DNA from: Vibrio penaeicida | GTDB lineage: Bacteria; Pseudomonadota; Gammaproteobacteria; Enterobacterales; Vibrionaceae | Direction of reading: 5' to 3' | DNA: 64,000 nucleotides | Assembly: GCF_002933855.1 (NCBI RefSeq) | Contig: NZ_BFAQ01000008.1 | Coordinates: forward strand, 63,058 to 127,057 | Part shown: one piece after another, positions 1 to 9,862 of the stretch | Layout of the letters: each line of letters starts with the position of its first letter | Position numbering within the stretch: the stretch's first letter is position 1 | The notes under the pieces: model-generated | The model's database searches: none | What the model saw: the letters and a program-made list of their open reading frames with translations, nothing else | What the model was told of the DNA's origin: nothing | Position numbers and translations under genes: made by a program

Positions 1-1
1 T

Positions 2-889
2 AAAGTCATGGCGGCAGCAGAAGAGTTGAATTACAAACCAAACCGACTTGCAAGAGGCATTAAATCTCGCTCCAGCCTGATCGGCATTCTTGTTACCGAT
101 TTCAACAACCCATTCTATTTACCCGTCCTTTCCCAATTCACAGAAGAGATTCAAAAAAGAAACTGCCATAGCCTTTTGATCAAAGTGACCGATGAAATGG
201 ACATCAAAGAAGCGGTTGAACTGGTGATGGAATACAACGTTGATGGGTTAATTATTACTTCCGCTTCATTACCCGAAGCATTGTCTGATGCTTGTAAGGC
301 TCAAAATACGCCAGTCGTCATTTTCGGGCGAAACTCTGATGAGAACAGCGTTACTGTCGTGAGCTGTGACAACTTAGAAGCGGGCGGTATGGCAGCGGAT
401 ATGATTTTAGATGCTGGATACAATCGACCAGCGTTTGTCACTGGACCGGTAGGCACGTCGGCAACGGTCGAGCGTCAGCGAGGATTTCTAAGTAAGCTAA
501 TATTGCGAGGTTGCGACAAATGGCAAATCGTTGAAGGTGGGGAATTCAGTTACGACGCCGGTTATGATGCGACCGTTCGTATATTTAATTCCAGCGAAAA
601 ACCCGATGCGTTGTTCTATGCTGACGACATAATGGCGTGTGGCGGTATGGATGCTATTCGATACGAATTTGGATTAAGAGTACCTGAGGATGTAGGCATA
701 GTTGGTGTGGATGACATTAGGCTCGCGAAAAGTCGTGCCTACAATTTAGCGACGATTAGGCAACCATACGAAGAAATGATTCAACAAACTATAGGCACAT
801 TATTCGATCATATCTCAGATTCTGAGTTACCACCGCAATCTATTACGTTACCTTGCGAACCCGTTATTCGTGGGTCGATTAAAAAATAA
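2..889 (+). CDS. LacI-family transcriptional regulator, 5' end cut by window
   Basis: The frame is open from the first bases, and the residues preceding the first ATG (position 8) continue a LacI-type hinge (MAAAEELNYKPNRLARGIKS). The N-terminal helix-turn-helix therefore lies outside the window and the ATG at 8 is internal. What remains is the hinge helix and the periplasmic-binding-protein-like ligand domain (VTDFNNPFYLPVL, YNVDGLIITSA, DALFYADDIMACGGMDAIR, VGIVGVDDIRLA). Proteins of this family bind a sugar or other small molecule and release or bind a CG-centred palindromic operator. The gene converges on iolA. Control of the inositol genes is inferred only from this position and from a LacI-like operator upstream of iolC at 4652-4667. 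Confidence 0.9.
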   Translation, partial: KVMAAAEELNYKPNRLARGIKSRSSLIGILVTDFNNPFYLPVLSQFTEEIQKRNCHSLLIKVTDEMDIKEAVELVMEYNVDGLIITSASLPEALSDACKAQNTPVVIFGRNSDENSVTVVSCDNLEAGGMAADMILDAGYNRPAFVTGPVGTSATVERQRGFLSKLILRGCDKWQIVEGGEFSYDAGYDATVRIFNSSEKPDALFYADDIMACGGMDAIRYEFGLRVPEDVGIVGVDDIRLAKSRAYNLATIRQPYEEMIQQTIGTLFDHISDSELPPQSITLPCEPVIRGSIKK

Positions 890-964
890 CAAACTCAGCA
901 ATTTATGAATGCTGCATCTTGAATTCAGGCGTGTATAAAGATGGGATGAAATTAGTGGAGAAGA

Positions 965-1018
965 GCAGAGAGCTCTGCGCCGCAATCACGGGGGAGAAAG
1001 CAACGCAGAGCGTATTTT
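965..1018. terminator. Possible terminator between convergent genes
   Basis: In the gap between the LacI-type gene and iolA, CTCTGCG (973-979) can pair with CGCAGAG (1004-1010), followed by a short T-rich run up to 1019. A smaller hairpin GCAGAG-AG-CTCTGC (965-978) competes with it. The loop of the first is long, so termination here is only a possibility. Confidence 0.3.
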
Positions 1019-2529
1019 TAGTCCATCGTAGGCATTATGAAATCGCTTTTGTGTTTCTCAAGTCGAACGCTGGTTGGCCAGCGAGTGGTGACGGTTTTCA
1101 TTCTTGTATAGAAACGCACCCCATCATTACCGTGAACGTTCAAAGGTCCAAATATTGAGCGTTTCCATCCACCAAAGCTATGGAACGCCATTGGAACAGG
1201 AATAGGGACATTGACACCGACCATGCCTGCCAAAACATCTTCACTGAACTGTCGCGCAGTTTCACCATCACGGGTAAAAATAGCGGTTCCGTTACCGTAT
1301 TCATGGGAATTGATAAGTTGAAGTGCCGTTTGATAATCAGGTACGCGAACAACAGATAAAACCGGACCGAATATTTCTTCCTGATATATAGTCATGTCTG
1401 GCTTAACATGGTCGAACAGGGTCGGGCCTACGAAAAATCCACTCTCATGTCCTGCGACTTGGCAATCTCTTCCATCTATCGTGAGTTCTGCTCCTTGATC
1501 TTCACCTGAATTGATATAGCCAATGATTTTTTGGCGATGCTCAGCAGAGATGACTGGCCCCATGTCGTTCTCCGGACCGTCGACCAGCCCGGGACCAACG
1601 CGCATAGCCGCTATTTTTTCTTTTAATCCTTCAATCAGTGTGTTTGCTGTCTCATCACCTACAGCAACAACTACTGAGAGCGCCATGCAACGTTCACCTG
1701 CTGCCCCAAACCCAGCGCCGAGAATAGCACCCGTTGCCATATCCATGTCGGCATCTGGCATCAGAATACAGTGGTTTTTTGCTCCGCCAAGTGCTTGGCA
1801 TCGTTTACCATGAGCCGATGCGGTCGAGTAAATGTATTCAGCAATAGGTGTTGAACCTACGAAACTAACGGCTTGTACCGAAGGGTGAGTGAGCAAAACA
1901 TCTACGGCTTCTTTGTCACCATTAACTACGTTGAAGACACCGTCTGGAAGCCCTGCCTGTTTCAGTAACTCTGCCAGCATCAATGCAAGCGAAGGGTCTT
2001 TTTCTGAAGGCTTTAACACGAAGGTATTACCTGTCGCGATGGCAATGGGAAACATCCACATCGGAACCATTGCGGGAAAGTTAAAAGGTGTGATGCCTGC
2101 ACAAACCCCCAATGGCTGCGTGATCGAGTGGCTGTCTACACCACTGCCAACATTTGCAGAGCTTTCACCTTTTTGAAGGTGCGGGATGCCACATGCAAAC
2201 TCGACGACTTCTAAACCTCGTGTTAACTCGCCCATGGCATCGGAAAACACTTTTCCGTGCTCATTGGATATCAGTTTTGCAAGCGCTTTGCTGTTTTCTT
2301 CAAGCAAGGCTTTGAACTTAAACATGACGCGAGCTCGGCGAAGCGACGGGGTTTTTGACCATGTTGGAAAGGCATTAGCGGCGGCTTCAATGGCTTCTTC
2401 GACTTCGGATACTAGGCTAAGAGCGACCTGTTTGGTTTGCTGCCCAGTGGCGGGGTTGAACACTTTGCCAAAGCGATCTGATTGGCTTTCTACACGCTGA
2501 CCGTTGACAAAATTGGTAATGGTTTCCAT
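1018..2529 (-). CDS. iolA: CoA-acylating (methyl)malonate-semialdehyde dehydrogenase, inositol type
   Basis: 503 aa, full family length. It oxidises malonate semialdehyde (or methylmalonate semialdehyde) with NAD and CoA to acetyl-CoA (or propionyl-CoA) plus CO2, in the cytoplasm. Visible motifs are ITPFNFP with the conserved Asn near residue 150, the Rossmann stretch SFVGSTPIAEYIY near 222-234, GGAKNH in place of the ELGGK general base of ordinary aldehyde dehydrogenases (typical of the CoA-acylating branch), and the nucleophile Cys281 in GERCMAL. The start ATG has AGGAG a few bases upstream. It lies 24 bp downstream of iolC on the same strand, so the two are probably co-transcribed as the last steps of myo-inositol breakdown. 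A paralogue sits at 58045-59535. Confidence 0.92.
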   Translation of the reverse strand: METITNFVNGQRVESQSDRFGKVFNPATGQQTKQVALSLVSEVEEAIEAAANAFPTWSKTPSLRRARVMFKFKALLEENSKALAKLISNEHGKVFSDAMGELTRGLEVVEFACGIPHLQKGESSANVGSGVDSHSITQPLGVCAGITPFNFPAMVPMWMFPIAIATGNTFVLKPSEKDPSLALMLAELLKQAGLPDGVFNVVNGDKEAVDVLLTHPSVQAVSFVGSTPIAEYIYSTASAHGKRCQALGGAKNHCILMPDADMDMATGAILGAGFGAAGERCMALSVVVAVGDETANTLIEGLKEKIAAMRVGPGLVDGPENDMGPVISAEHRQKIIGYINSGEDQGAELTIDGRDCQVAGHESGFFVGPTLFDHVKPDMTIYQEEIFGPVLSVVRVPDYQTALQLINSHEYGNGTAIFTRDGETARQFSEDVLAGMVGVNVPIPVPMAFHSFGGWKRSIFGPLNVHGNDGVRFYTRMKTVTTRWPTSVRLEKHKSDFIMPTMD

Positions 2530-2553
2530 TTTTTTCTCCTGATAAGTTAGCGC

Positions 2554-4497
2554 TTAGGAATGTCGCTGTTGCCAAACTGAAATAAGTTGGTGGTAGTTAC
2601 TTTTCACTTTTGAAATAAAGGTTTCATCGTCAATTTCCTGCTTCAGCCATTGTTTCGTTGGTGTTCCAAAAATAGAGCGACCGACAGCAAACCCTTGTAC
2701 ATTCTTGCTTTGTGTCGCATCTTCGAACCCTTTTTTAAGCTGGTCGAGTGGTGCATCTAATCCGAGTAACACAATGCCACGGCAATAGGGATCATGTTGC
2801 TCTATCAGTTCATCAATCTGAATCCAGCCTTGTTTCTCCATTGATGGCAGTTTCCACCAATCGGGCTTTATTCCTAAGTCATAAAGCTGTGAAAGCGCTG
2901 AGGTATATAGCTGACCTTCTTCCTCGGGTGAGCATGGCGCTGAGTCTTTAGGCAAAATGATTTCCAACAGCAATTCATGCCCACTTTGGCAGCAAGCTTC
3001 GTAGATTTCTTGCAGATCTTTTTGCTGCTGAAGCTTGAGTGTTTGTTCGTCGTTTGGATGGTAGAAGACCAAGCATTTAACGATATGTTCTTGTGGCCAA
3101 TTAACCAGTTGGCTACCGATATTGCCATGCTCTAGCATGAGAGGTCGCGACGAGGGCAGTTCGATTGGACGACCTATCCAAACCATAGGATCATTCTTTT
3201 CTTTTATCCCTGTTGCCTGATTCAGTACATGCTGTCCAAAGGTGCCGTCACAGAGAATACCGGACTTTCCCTGTAACCCAGCTTCTTTCGAAACCTGACG
3301 GTAAGCTTCCCAAATCAATGACTTAATGTATGGAATAACATCGAGTTCCCGATTTGCCTCCCAAACCATATCGGCAAACTGGGCACGGTGATCAAATGCG
3401 AGAATACAAATATCCTGCCATTCTCTTGCTCGCTTAGTTACGCGGTGAAGGTGATTTAGCTCATGGCTAACATCTGGGCGAGGAATATCTTTGGCGTGCG
3501 CAATGTAATAGTCGAGCTCGGCTTTTGTTGGCATAGCTGGAGCACAACCATGGCGAGACACAACCAAAGCGCCACACGCGTTCGCATAAGCACAGCTTTG
3601 CTCCCATGATTCGCCACTTAAGTAGCCGCGAAGCAACCCAGACATAAATGCGTCGCCCGCGCCAAGTACGTTAAGCACATCCACTCTTACCCCTTTGATG
3701 GTAATGCCTTCATCTAAAGTGTCTGGAATGTCTGTCGTAAATACACTGCACCCCATAGGGCCACGCTTGCAGACCAACTCTGCTTTAGAGTGGTTTCGAA
3801 TCTTTTTTAATGCTTCTACAGTATCAATGGATCCGCCAGCGATATGGAATTCTTCTTCTGTTCCGACAATCAAATCAAAGTAATGTAATACATCCTGAAG
3901 TGACTGGGTCACGCTATCTGATTCGATGAATCGAGTTTCACCGTCACCTAAAGAAGTCAGCCCCCAAAGCACAGGGCGATAGTCGATATCCAGTGCGGTT
4001 TTGACACCATGTTTTCGAGCGTACGTTAAAGCGGTAAGAACGGCTTCACGTGAATTGGGGTTTGAAAGGTGTGTACCCGTAATGGCTAAACAACGCGACG
4101 AGGCGATGTAGCGTTCCGACACATCTTCCGGTGTAATTGCCATGTCGGCGCAGTTATCGCGATAAAAGATAAGTGGAAAGGTGTCTTCGTCTTTGATGCC
4201 GAGTAAAACAAGCGCGGTTAGCCTATCTTTGTCGGTGATTAAGTGCGAAACGTCGACACCAGCACGGGTCAATTCTTCTCTTACAAATCGTCCCATGTGC
4301 TCATCACCGACTCGCGCCAGCATTCCGGATTTTAGCCCTTGTATAGCAGTACCATAGGCGACATTTCCTGAGGACCCGCCTAAATATTTGGCGAAAGTGG
4401 TCATGTCTTCCAAGCGAGACCCTATTTGTTCACCGTACAAATCGACAGCCACTCTGCCCATGCAGATAACATCGAGCTTTTTATCCACTTCTTTCAT
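2554..4497 (-). CDS. iolC: 5-dehydro-2-deoxygluconokinase fused to DUF2090 aldolase-like domain
   Basis: 647 aa from the ATG at 4497, which follows an AGGAG-type site. A GTG at 4524 would add nine residues but lacks such a site. The N-terminal half is a PfkB/ribokinase fold: GGSSGNVAYG substrate loop near residue 41 and NVLGAGDAF with the catalytic Asp. It phosphorylates 2-deoxy-5-keto-gluconate. The C-terminal ~300 residues (from about LHRVTKRAREWQDICILAFDHR) are a DUF2090 domain, annotated in such fusions as the 6-phospho-5-dehydro-2-deoxygluconate aldolase that yields dihydroxyacetone phosphate and malonate semialdehyde. iolA, directly downstream, takes the latter onward. The aldolase role is known from annotation of the family, not shown here. 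No iolB, D, E or G is in the window. Confidence 0.9.
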   Translation of the reverse strand: MKEVDKKLDVICMGRVAVDLYGEQIGSRLEDMTTFAKYLGGSSGNVAYGTAIQGLKSGMLARVGDEHMGRFVREELTRAGVDVSHLITDKDRLTALVLLGIKDEDTFPLIFYRDNCADMAITPEDVSERYIASSRCLAITGTHLSNPNSREAVLTALTYARKHGVKTALDIDYRPVLWGLTSLGDGETRFIESDSVTQSLQDVLHYFDLIVGTEEEFHIAGGSIDTVEALKKIRNHSKAELVCKRGPMGCSVFTTDIPDTLDEGITIKGVRVDVLNVLGAGDAFMSGLLRGYLSGESWEQSCAYANACGALVVSRHGCAPAMPTKAELDYYIAHAKDIPRPDVSHELNHLHRVTKRAREWQDICILAFDHRAQFADMVWEANRELDVIPYIKSLIWEAYRQVSKEAGLQGKSGILCDGTFGQHVLNQATGIKEKNDPMVWIGRPIELPSSRPLMLEHGNIGSQLVNWPQEHIVKCLVFYHPNDEQTLKLQQQKDLQEIYEACCQSGHELLLEIILPKDSAPCSPEEEGQLYTSALSQLYDLGIKPDWWKLPSMEKQGWIQIDELIEQHDPYCRGIVLLGLDAPLDQLKKGFEDATQSKNVQGFAVGRSIFGTPTKQWLKQEIDDETFISKVKSNYHQLISVWQQRHS

Positions 4498-4651
4498 TCC
4501 CTGCTCCTGATACCTCGAACTCACTCATTTTGAGTACTCATTTATTTTGCGTACTCACTTACATCCATTGATGTCGTTCCTTTGCCATGCAGCGAAGTAA
4601 TACATTGAATCAATTTATGAATGAAAGTGACATATCGTTAATATAAAATTG

Positions 4652-4667
4652 AAATAAACGTTTCATT
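4652..4667. promoter_or_regulatory. LacI-type operator candidate upstream of iolC
   Basis: AAATAAACGTTTCATT is an imperfect palindrome centred on CG (AAACGTTT core, AA/TT outer arms), the usual form of LacI-family operators. It lies about 155 bp upstream of the iolC start, and the nearby LacI-type gene at the window start is the obvious candidate to bind it. A wider reading is TGAAA-N6-TTTCA at 4650-4665. The link is inference. Confidence 0.4.
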
Positions 4668-4751
4668 TAATCTACATCTGAAATTTTTAAATCGCAAGAG
4701 GTTTGTTGTTTTTTTGAACACTCAAGATGATTTTTGATGAGGTTAACGACT

Positions 4752-4791
4752 GAATTGAACTCGAGAGAAACGAATTGAGCTTGAGAGAAAC
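4752..4791. repeat. Tandem duplication of a 20-bp unit
   Basis: Two adjoining 20-bp units (4752-4771 and 4772-4791) differ at two positions. They share GAATTGA and GAGAGAAAC. They lie in the ~590-bp divergent region between iolC and the chemoreceptor gene. No protein is known to me that would bind this unit. Confidence 0.7.
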
Positions 4792-4892
4792 GGAAAATTG
4801 GCGTTTTACCAGAGATTAAAGATTTGGCTAAAGATGAATCTCAAGTGTCCGATAAATAAGAAATTAGTAAATAATCTGATCGAGTCAAAATA

Positions 4893-4917
4893 TTGACAAT
4901 GGTATGTAAGTCATACC
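4893..4917 (+). promoter_or_regulatory. Inverted repeat overlapping a -35-like TTGACA
   Basis: TTGACA (4893-4898) is followed directly by the inverted repeat GGTATG-TAAGT-CATACC (4901-4917), about 170 bp upstream of the chemoreceptor start. The arrangement would suit a repressor site over a promoter. I do not find a convincing -10 at 16-18 bp, so this is tentative. Confidence 0.3.
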
Positions 4918-5088
4918 TGTTGGTGTGTCGGATAAAATTCGCCATTAGATTGACGAATCAGCATGAAAAACTTGGCCCTTAGTCGCTAGTAATTTACTAA
5001 TCCTGTTGATAGATTGTGCCTGTAAAATATTTGTTAACACCAACTTTGGGTTGTTACAAATACGAGTTTGCAAAAGGAGGTTGGGAAA

Positions 5089-7209
5089 ATGCGAACGCTA
5101 TCTGTTCATTTGAAAATTACACTGCTGGCTGGTCTCTGCCTGCTCTTTACATCGGTGAGCTTGATAGGTTTTTCAATCTACAATGCAACGGGTAATCAGA
5201 AGATTGTCATTGACCATAGTTCCCAATCCGTTATCGATAAATCCCAGCAGATTTTAGCTGGCATGGCCAAACTTAATGCTGCAGAAGTACAAACTTATCT
5301 AGATGAAGCGACTTACCGCGCTGAGATGCTGGGGGAGAGTGCGCTATTTTTGCAGCGTAATGCATTAGAAAACTTTACTCCAAGTGAAGAGCTGAGAACC
5401 GCACTCAATGAAATGGTGAATAACACGGTGGAGCGTTTTCCAACCGTGCGCGGGGCATATCTTGTTTTTAACGAAGATGCACTTGATGGAGAAGACAGCA
5501 ACTATCATGGTGCCGACTATGTGGGCTCCAACGAAAAGGGGCGGTTTGCGAGTTATTGGTCGATTTCTCCTGAAGATGAAACGCTTGTTTTTGGTGAGCC
5601 GCTAGAAGAAAGCACATTAATGGATCCGTCTCAGGCTGAGCGCTTTCTGTGCCCCATAAATTCCGGTCAAGCTTGTGTTACCTCACCACGTATTACTAAA
5701 AGCCAAAATGGTGATGTGCTGCAAACGTCGCTGACCGTTCCACTTGTATCGGAAGAAGAAGTGGTTGGTTTCCTCGGCGTCGAATTGTCTCTTAATGCTC
5801 TGATTGATACGGTAATGCAGTCGGATCAAGCCCTATTTGCAGGTAAAGGACACATTACGATTTTGAGTTTAGATGGCACCTTGATCGCAACCGATGATTC
5901 CAGCGCCAAACTGGGTGAAAAATATCAGAGCGATAGAGTCAGTACTTCTATGTTAGAGGGTTTCCTATTTTCGAGCGAAGTTCAAACCCAATGGAGTGCA
6001 GATAAACAGTGGCTAACGGTGTTTTCTCCTGTGTCTGTGGCAAACCAAACTTGGGGCGTCATGTTGGAAGTGCCACGCGAGAGCGTGCTGGCCGACGCGA
6101 CGCGACTTGATTCGGTTATAACGGAATTGGTTAACGGCTCTATTTCGAACGAATTGATGGTCGGCGTCGTGCTGGTTCTATTTGGGTTAGTGTTGATCGC
6201 AGGTCTTGCTACCCGCTTAGTGAAACCCATTAAGGAAGTAGTGACTAGGTTGGACGATATTGCTTCTGGAGAAGGGGACTTAACACAGAGGTTGGATGTT
6301 CAAACCCAAGATGAAATAGGTCAATTAGCGGCGGGCTTCAACAAGTTCTTAGATAAGTTACAAGTGATCATCAAAGAGGTGGTTGCAACGACACATGACA
6401 TTTCCTCTACATCAGAACAATCAGGGCAAGCGGCATCGGTGACTCGCCAAAGCAGTGATGCGCAATTTAAAGAAGTCGACTTGGTGGCTACTGCATCCGA
6501 AGAAATGACGCAGACGGCGGGGTTGGTGGTGCAAAATGCGGAGATCGCAGTGCAAGCGGCTAACGAAGCCAATATGTCTGTTTCCCAAGGTAAAGAAGTA
6601 ATTGGTGACTCTTCGGATGAAATGACGAAGTTGGTTGAGAAAATGACCCGTGCAGTACCCGTGGTCGAAGATTTGGCGAAGAATAACGCGGCAATTACCG
6701 AAATCCTTTCCGTTATTGAAGGCATTTCTGAGCAAACGAACTTGCTAGCATTAAATGCTGCGATAGAAGCTGCACGCGCAGGTGAGCAAGGGCGCGGCTT
6801 TGCGGTGGTCGCCGATGAAGTTCGAAATTTGGCAAGCCGAACGCAAGATTCAGTAGGTGAAATCCGTGAAGTGATTGAAAAAGTACAAGTCGGCACCAAG
6901 AATGTCGTGAGCGCAATTCAAGAAGGAAATGAACTGGCGGCACACACACATGATCAGGTTGATAAAGCGGTAAAAGAGCTTAATACCATCGATGAGTCCA
7001 TAGTGGCAATCGTAGACATGAACTCTCAGATTGTGAAAGCGGCGGAAGAGCAACAGTCGGTGTCTGGAGAAGTGAATCTCAACGTGTCTAATATCCGTGA
7101 GTTAAGCGCGCAGATTCTTGAAAAGGCGGAATCATCAGAAAGAATCAGTAAAGAAATTTCCTCAATATCTTCACGACAAAAAGACTTGGTTAACCAGTTT
7201 AAAGTGTAG
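5089..7209 (+). CDS. Methyl-accepting chemotaxis protein with dCache-like sensor
   Basis: 706 aa from the ATG at 5089, nine bases after AAGGAGG; a TTG at 5068 is in frame but overlaps that site. Layout: a first membrane helix (about residues 6-30), a large periplasmic region of about 310 residues of Cache type, a second membrane helix near 350-375 ([19 protein letters not shown]), a HAMP segment ([20 protein letters not shown]), and a cytoplasmic signalling coiled coil with the conserved hairpin tip [20 protein letters not shown]. It should signal through CheW/CheA to the flagellum. The ligand cannot be read from sequence. It is divergent from iolC, so an inositol-related ligand is conceivable but unsupported. 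Confidence 0.93.
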   Translation: MRTLSVHLKITLLAGLCLLFTSVSLIGFSIYNATGNQKIVIDHSSQSVIDKSQQILAGMAKLNAAEVQTYLDEATYRAEMLGESALFLQRNALENFTPSEELRTALNEMVNNTVERFPTVRGAYLVFNEDALDGEDSNYHGADYVGSNEKGRFASYWSISPEDETLVFGEPLEESTLMDPSQAERFLCPINSGQACVTSPRITKSQNGDVLQTSLTVPLVSEEEVVGFLGVELSLNALIDTVMQSDQALFAGKGHITILSLDGTLIATDDSSAKLGEKYQSDRVSTSMLEGFLFSSEVQTQWSADKQWLTVFSPVSVANQTWGVMLEVPRESVLADATRLDSVITELVNGSISNELMVGVVLVLFGLVLIAGLATRLVKPIKEVVTRLDDIASGEGDLTQRLDVQTQDEIGQLAAGFNKFLDKLQVIIKEVVATTHDISSTSEQSGQAASVTRQSSDAQFKEVDLVATASEEMTQTAGLVVQNAEIAVQAANEANMSVSQGKEVIGDSSDEMTKLVEKMTRAVPVVEDLAKNNAAITEILSVIEGISEQTNLLALNAAIEAARAGEQGRGFAVVADEVRNLASRTQDSVGEIREVIEKVQVGTKNVVSAIQEGNELAAHTHDQVDKAVKELNTIDESIVAIVDMNSQIVKAAEEQQSVSGEVNLNVSNIRELSAQILEKAESSERISKEISSISSRQKDLVNQFKV

Positions 7210-7233
7210 GTTAGTCACACGGTCAAAAATGAC

Positions 7234-7258
7234 AAAAGGGAGCATCATGCTCCCTTTT
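7234..7258. terminator. Bidirectional terminator between chemoreceptor and roxA
   Basis: GGGAGCA-TCA-TGCTCCC flanked by AAAA and TTTT, between two converging genes. It can work on both strands. Confidence 0.85.
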
Positions 7259-7279
7259 CCTATTGAACTTGTTGCGATT

Positions 7280-8425
7280 TTACTCGTGAGTAAACCAGTA
7301 TCCGCGGTTTACGAAATCGCAAAGGATGTCGAGCGCCGTGCCCGCATCACCAGAATTATCAATATCGTCCCAAATGATAACGCTTTGGTCACACAGTGTA
7401 AGTATGAGCTCTTGTTGAGATTCATCTACCGTGACTACATCACCGTTTACATAAGCGGTGAGCGGGTTGTTTTCATGATAATACGCTCGAAGACCAGAAA
7501 CGCGCTCAATAGCCCCACCTTCTTGTAGGTAACCCTGTAGCTCCTCTGATGTCCATTTCTCCTCAGCAGAGACAATATCCAATTGATGGCGAGATTGGCT
7601 GACTAAACAGCCTATGAACTTGTCGAGTGTCGCTTCATCGCTCAATGAATTTTTCAACATGGCTTTTAACTGGCTTAGGTCTTTATCTTGAATGACCCCT
7701 TTTGTTTCTTGCGTTTCTTGAGCTGGGTTATGCAGATGGTGATCGCCCATATCATGAGCCAATACGTAATCTGCGAAATTGGAGAGAAGTTCCTGTTGCT
7801 TAGGAGAACGGTAACCGACGGAGTAACTCATCGAAGGTTCAAGTGCGTAACCATCGTGTGGAAAACCGGGTGGGATATAAAGAATGTCACCGGGTTCGAG
7901 CACGTCGTCGATAATGGGTTCAAACCCTTCAATTTGCCTAAGTACAGAGTGACGGCAGGTCTCTTTGTATTGTCCTTCATCAAGTGCACCTACACGCCAA
8001 TGACGCTTACCCAGACCTTGAACAATGAATACATCGTATTGGTCTATATGGGGGCCAACACCGCCACCTTGAACGGAGTAACTTATCATCAAGTCGTCAA
8101 ACAACCAATTTGGCATAGCGTCGAATGCTTTAACAAGTTCCGCGGCTTCTGGGTGCCAATGATTAGCTGCTTGGACGATAAATGACCAGTTGGTTTCGGC
8201 CAGCTCCGAGAATTTTTCTTCAGGAAAAGGACCGTGTTCAGCTACCCAGTTATCTTCTAAGTTGGAAACAAAACGTGAATCAATTTCCTCTTCCATAGTT
8301 AAACCGGCTAATTCTTCCGGAGACAGAGGATCGGAAAAATGAGAAAACCCGCCTTTAATAATGGTTGGTTTTTTTTGCCAGTAATGAGTAAGGAATTCTT
8401 CTAATGAAAAGGAGAGCTGGTACAT
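7280..8425 (-). CDS. roxA: Ribosomal protein uL16 arginine 3-hydroxylase (YcfD/RoxA)
   Basis: 381 aa from the ATG at 8425; an ATG at 8437 would add four residues, and neither has a clear ribosome-binding site. The N-terminus MYQLSFSLEEFLTHYWQKKP aligns with known YcfD proteins. This JmjC-type Fe(II)/2-oxoglutarate oxygenase hydroxylates an arginine of ribosomal protein L16. The iron ligands are visible as GPHIDQYD (His126, Asp128) and PPGFPHDGYA (His190), with the usual C-terminal winged-helix region after them. It is a single gene converging on the chemoreceptor, with its terminator at 7234-7258. Confidence 0.92.
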   Translation of the reverse strand: MYQLSFSLEEFLTHYWQKKPTIIKGGFSHFSDPLSPEELAGLTMEEEIDSRFVSNLEDNWVAEHGPFPEEKFSELAETNWSFIVQAANHWHPEAAELVKAFDAMPNWLFDDLMISYSVQGGGVGPHIDQYDVFIVQGLGKRHWRVGALDEGQYKETCRHSVLRQIEGFEPIIDDVLEPGDILYIPPGFPHDGYALEPSMSYSVGYRSPKQQELLSNFADYVLAHDMGDHHLHNPAQETQETKGVIQDKDLSQLKAMLKNSLSDEATLDKFIGCLVSQSRHQLDIVSAEEKWTSEELQGYLQEGGAIERVSGLRAYYHENNPLTAYVNGDVVTVDESQQELILTLCDQSVIIWDDIDNSGDAGTALDILCDFVNRGYWFTHE

Positions 8426-8585
8426 GTAGATTCGCATCTATAAAATTTGCCGACATTCTATACCGAAGTAACCTCATTAACTATACCCAAGTGTCGTCAA
8501 GACGGAGGAACACGAGCTCTCAAGTATGTGTATTCTATATTTGTCTTTTAGAGCGGAATCGGGTTGGAACGGAAAAAGATGAAGA

Positions 8586-8611
8586 GCGGTAAGACGTGCC
8601 AATCTTACCGC
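8586..8611 (-). terminator. Hairpin just after the glycosyltransferase gene
   Basis: GCGGTAAGA (8586-8594) pairs with TCTTACCGC (8603-8611) over an 8-nt loop, starting 10 nt past the stop of the minus-strand gene. The T-tract that follows on that strand is weak, so it may be a poor terminator or an mRNA 3'-end stabiliser. Confidence 0.5.
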
Positions 8612-8620
8612 CAAAGGGAT

Positions 8621-9649
8621 TTAGGGTCTGTTGATCTTTTGAGATGATTTATTGGGTTGCTTTGAAGAGGAAAAGTCGACGCTTTTCAAGTTGCTTGTTT
8701 TTTGCTTTTGTTCTTTAGACGATTCTCGTTTTTTTAGCAGGTACCTTGGCCGCTGTTTGGTCTCAATGTATAACCGACCAACATATTCACCTATGATTCC
8801 TATCCCAATCAATTGGATACCACCTAGGAATACAATTGCGACAATCAAAGTAGGGAAACCAGGGACAGGGTTCTCATTGATGAATTTATCTAAAATAATC
8901 CAACTGCCGTAACACAGCGACATAAAAGAAATAACGAATCCGATGTAGCTCCATACTCTAAGCGGTAAAGTAGAGAAACTGGTTATCCCTTCTATTGCAA
9001 AATTCCAAAGTTTCCACCCGTTAAATTTGGATATACCAGCCGCTCGCTCATTTCGGGTGTATTCAACAATTTCAACTTTCCCACCAACCCATGAAAGAAT
9101 GCCTTTCATAAATAGGTTTCGTTCAGGGAGTTGTTTTATATGTTCAACGGTGTCGCGAGAAAGTAGACGAAAATCACCAACGTTCTCTTGAATTTTTAAA
9201 TCGCTTATCTGGTTGTGTATTTTATAAAATAATTCGGCGGTGTTTCTTTTTAATACGCTGTCGCTGGTTCTATCGACTCGCTTAGCGAGCACGACATCCG
9301 CTCCGGCTTGCCACTTGTCCACCATTTCTGGAATCACGTCGATAGGGTCTTGGAGATCAACATCGATAGGAATAACTGCGTCACCAGTAGCGTGCTCTAA
9401 TCCTGCCATTAATGCGGGTTCCTTGCCGAAATTTCGAGTAAAGCTCAAAGATACGACATTTTTATCGCAAATCGACAAGGCATCAATAATGCTTTCGGTG
9501 AGATCCGTACTCCCATCATTAATAAATAATATTTCTATCTCGTAGCGGCTAAGATCGCTATTTTCTTTTACCGTTTTATAGAAAAGAGGAATAGCCTCTT
9601 CTTCATTATAAACAGGAACTATCAAGGATATTTTAATGGTATCTCTCAT
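8621..9649 (-). CDS. Family 2 glycosyltransferase, GtrB/DPM1-like, membrane anchored
   Basis: 342 aa. The GT-A fold is shown by [32 protein letters not shown] and the DVDLQDP metal-binding motif. Two C-terminal membrane helices follow (about residues 235-258 and 267-290), then a charged, Ser/Lys-rich tail. This is the architecture of GtrB/YfdH-type enzymes that move a sugar from a nucleotide donor to undecaprenyl phosphate on the cytoplasmic face. Such enzymes usually work with a flippase (GtrA) and a dedicated transferase, and neither is adjacent. The gene is A+T rich, as is the ~390 bp upstream of it, which suggests a local insertion. The acceptor and sugar are unknown. Confidence 0.82.
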   Translation of the reverse strand: MRDTIKISLIVPVYNEEEAIPLFYKTVKENSDLSRYEIEILFINDGSTDLTESIIDALSICDKNVVSLSFTRNFGKEPALMAGLEHATGDAVIPIDVDLQDPIDVIPEMVDKWQAGADVVLAKRVDRTSDSVLKRNTAELFYKIHNQISDLKIQENVGDFRLLSRDTVEHIKQLPERNLFMKGILSWVGGKVEIVEYTRNERAAGISKFNGWKLWNFAIEGITSFSTLPLRVWSYIGFVISFMSLCYGSWIILDKFINENPVPGFPTLIVAIVFLGGIQLIGIGIIGEYVGRLYIETKQRPRYLLKKRESSKEQKQKTSNLKSVDFSSSKQPNKSSQKINRP

Positions 9650-9862
9650 CGACGAACCAGAATGTTAATAATCAGAACCAAAACTAAGGCTTAGTATAAT
9701 GAGACCTGATACTACCTAAGTACATCTAAATTATGTAAGTAAAATTATTAAGTTGAACAATGTCTCATTTATATGTTCATTAGCTGAATCTTTCTCTATT
9801 TATTATAAAGTAAGATCATTGTATTAATAATATTCCATTTAATTATATTCACTGAGTTGATA

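Noticed and set aside
919..1158. 79-codon frame between the LacI-type gene and iolA
   Set aside because: It overlaps the 3' end of iolA, has no ribosome-binding site and encodes no recognisable motif.
8404..8592. 62-codon + strand frame over the roxA start
   Set aside because: It is antisense to the roxA N-terminus, has low-complexity composition and no start signal.
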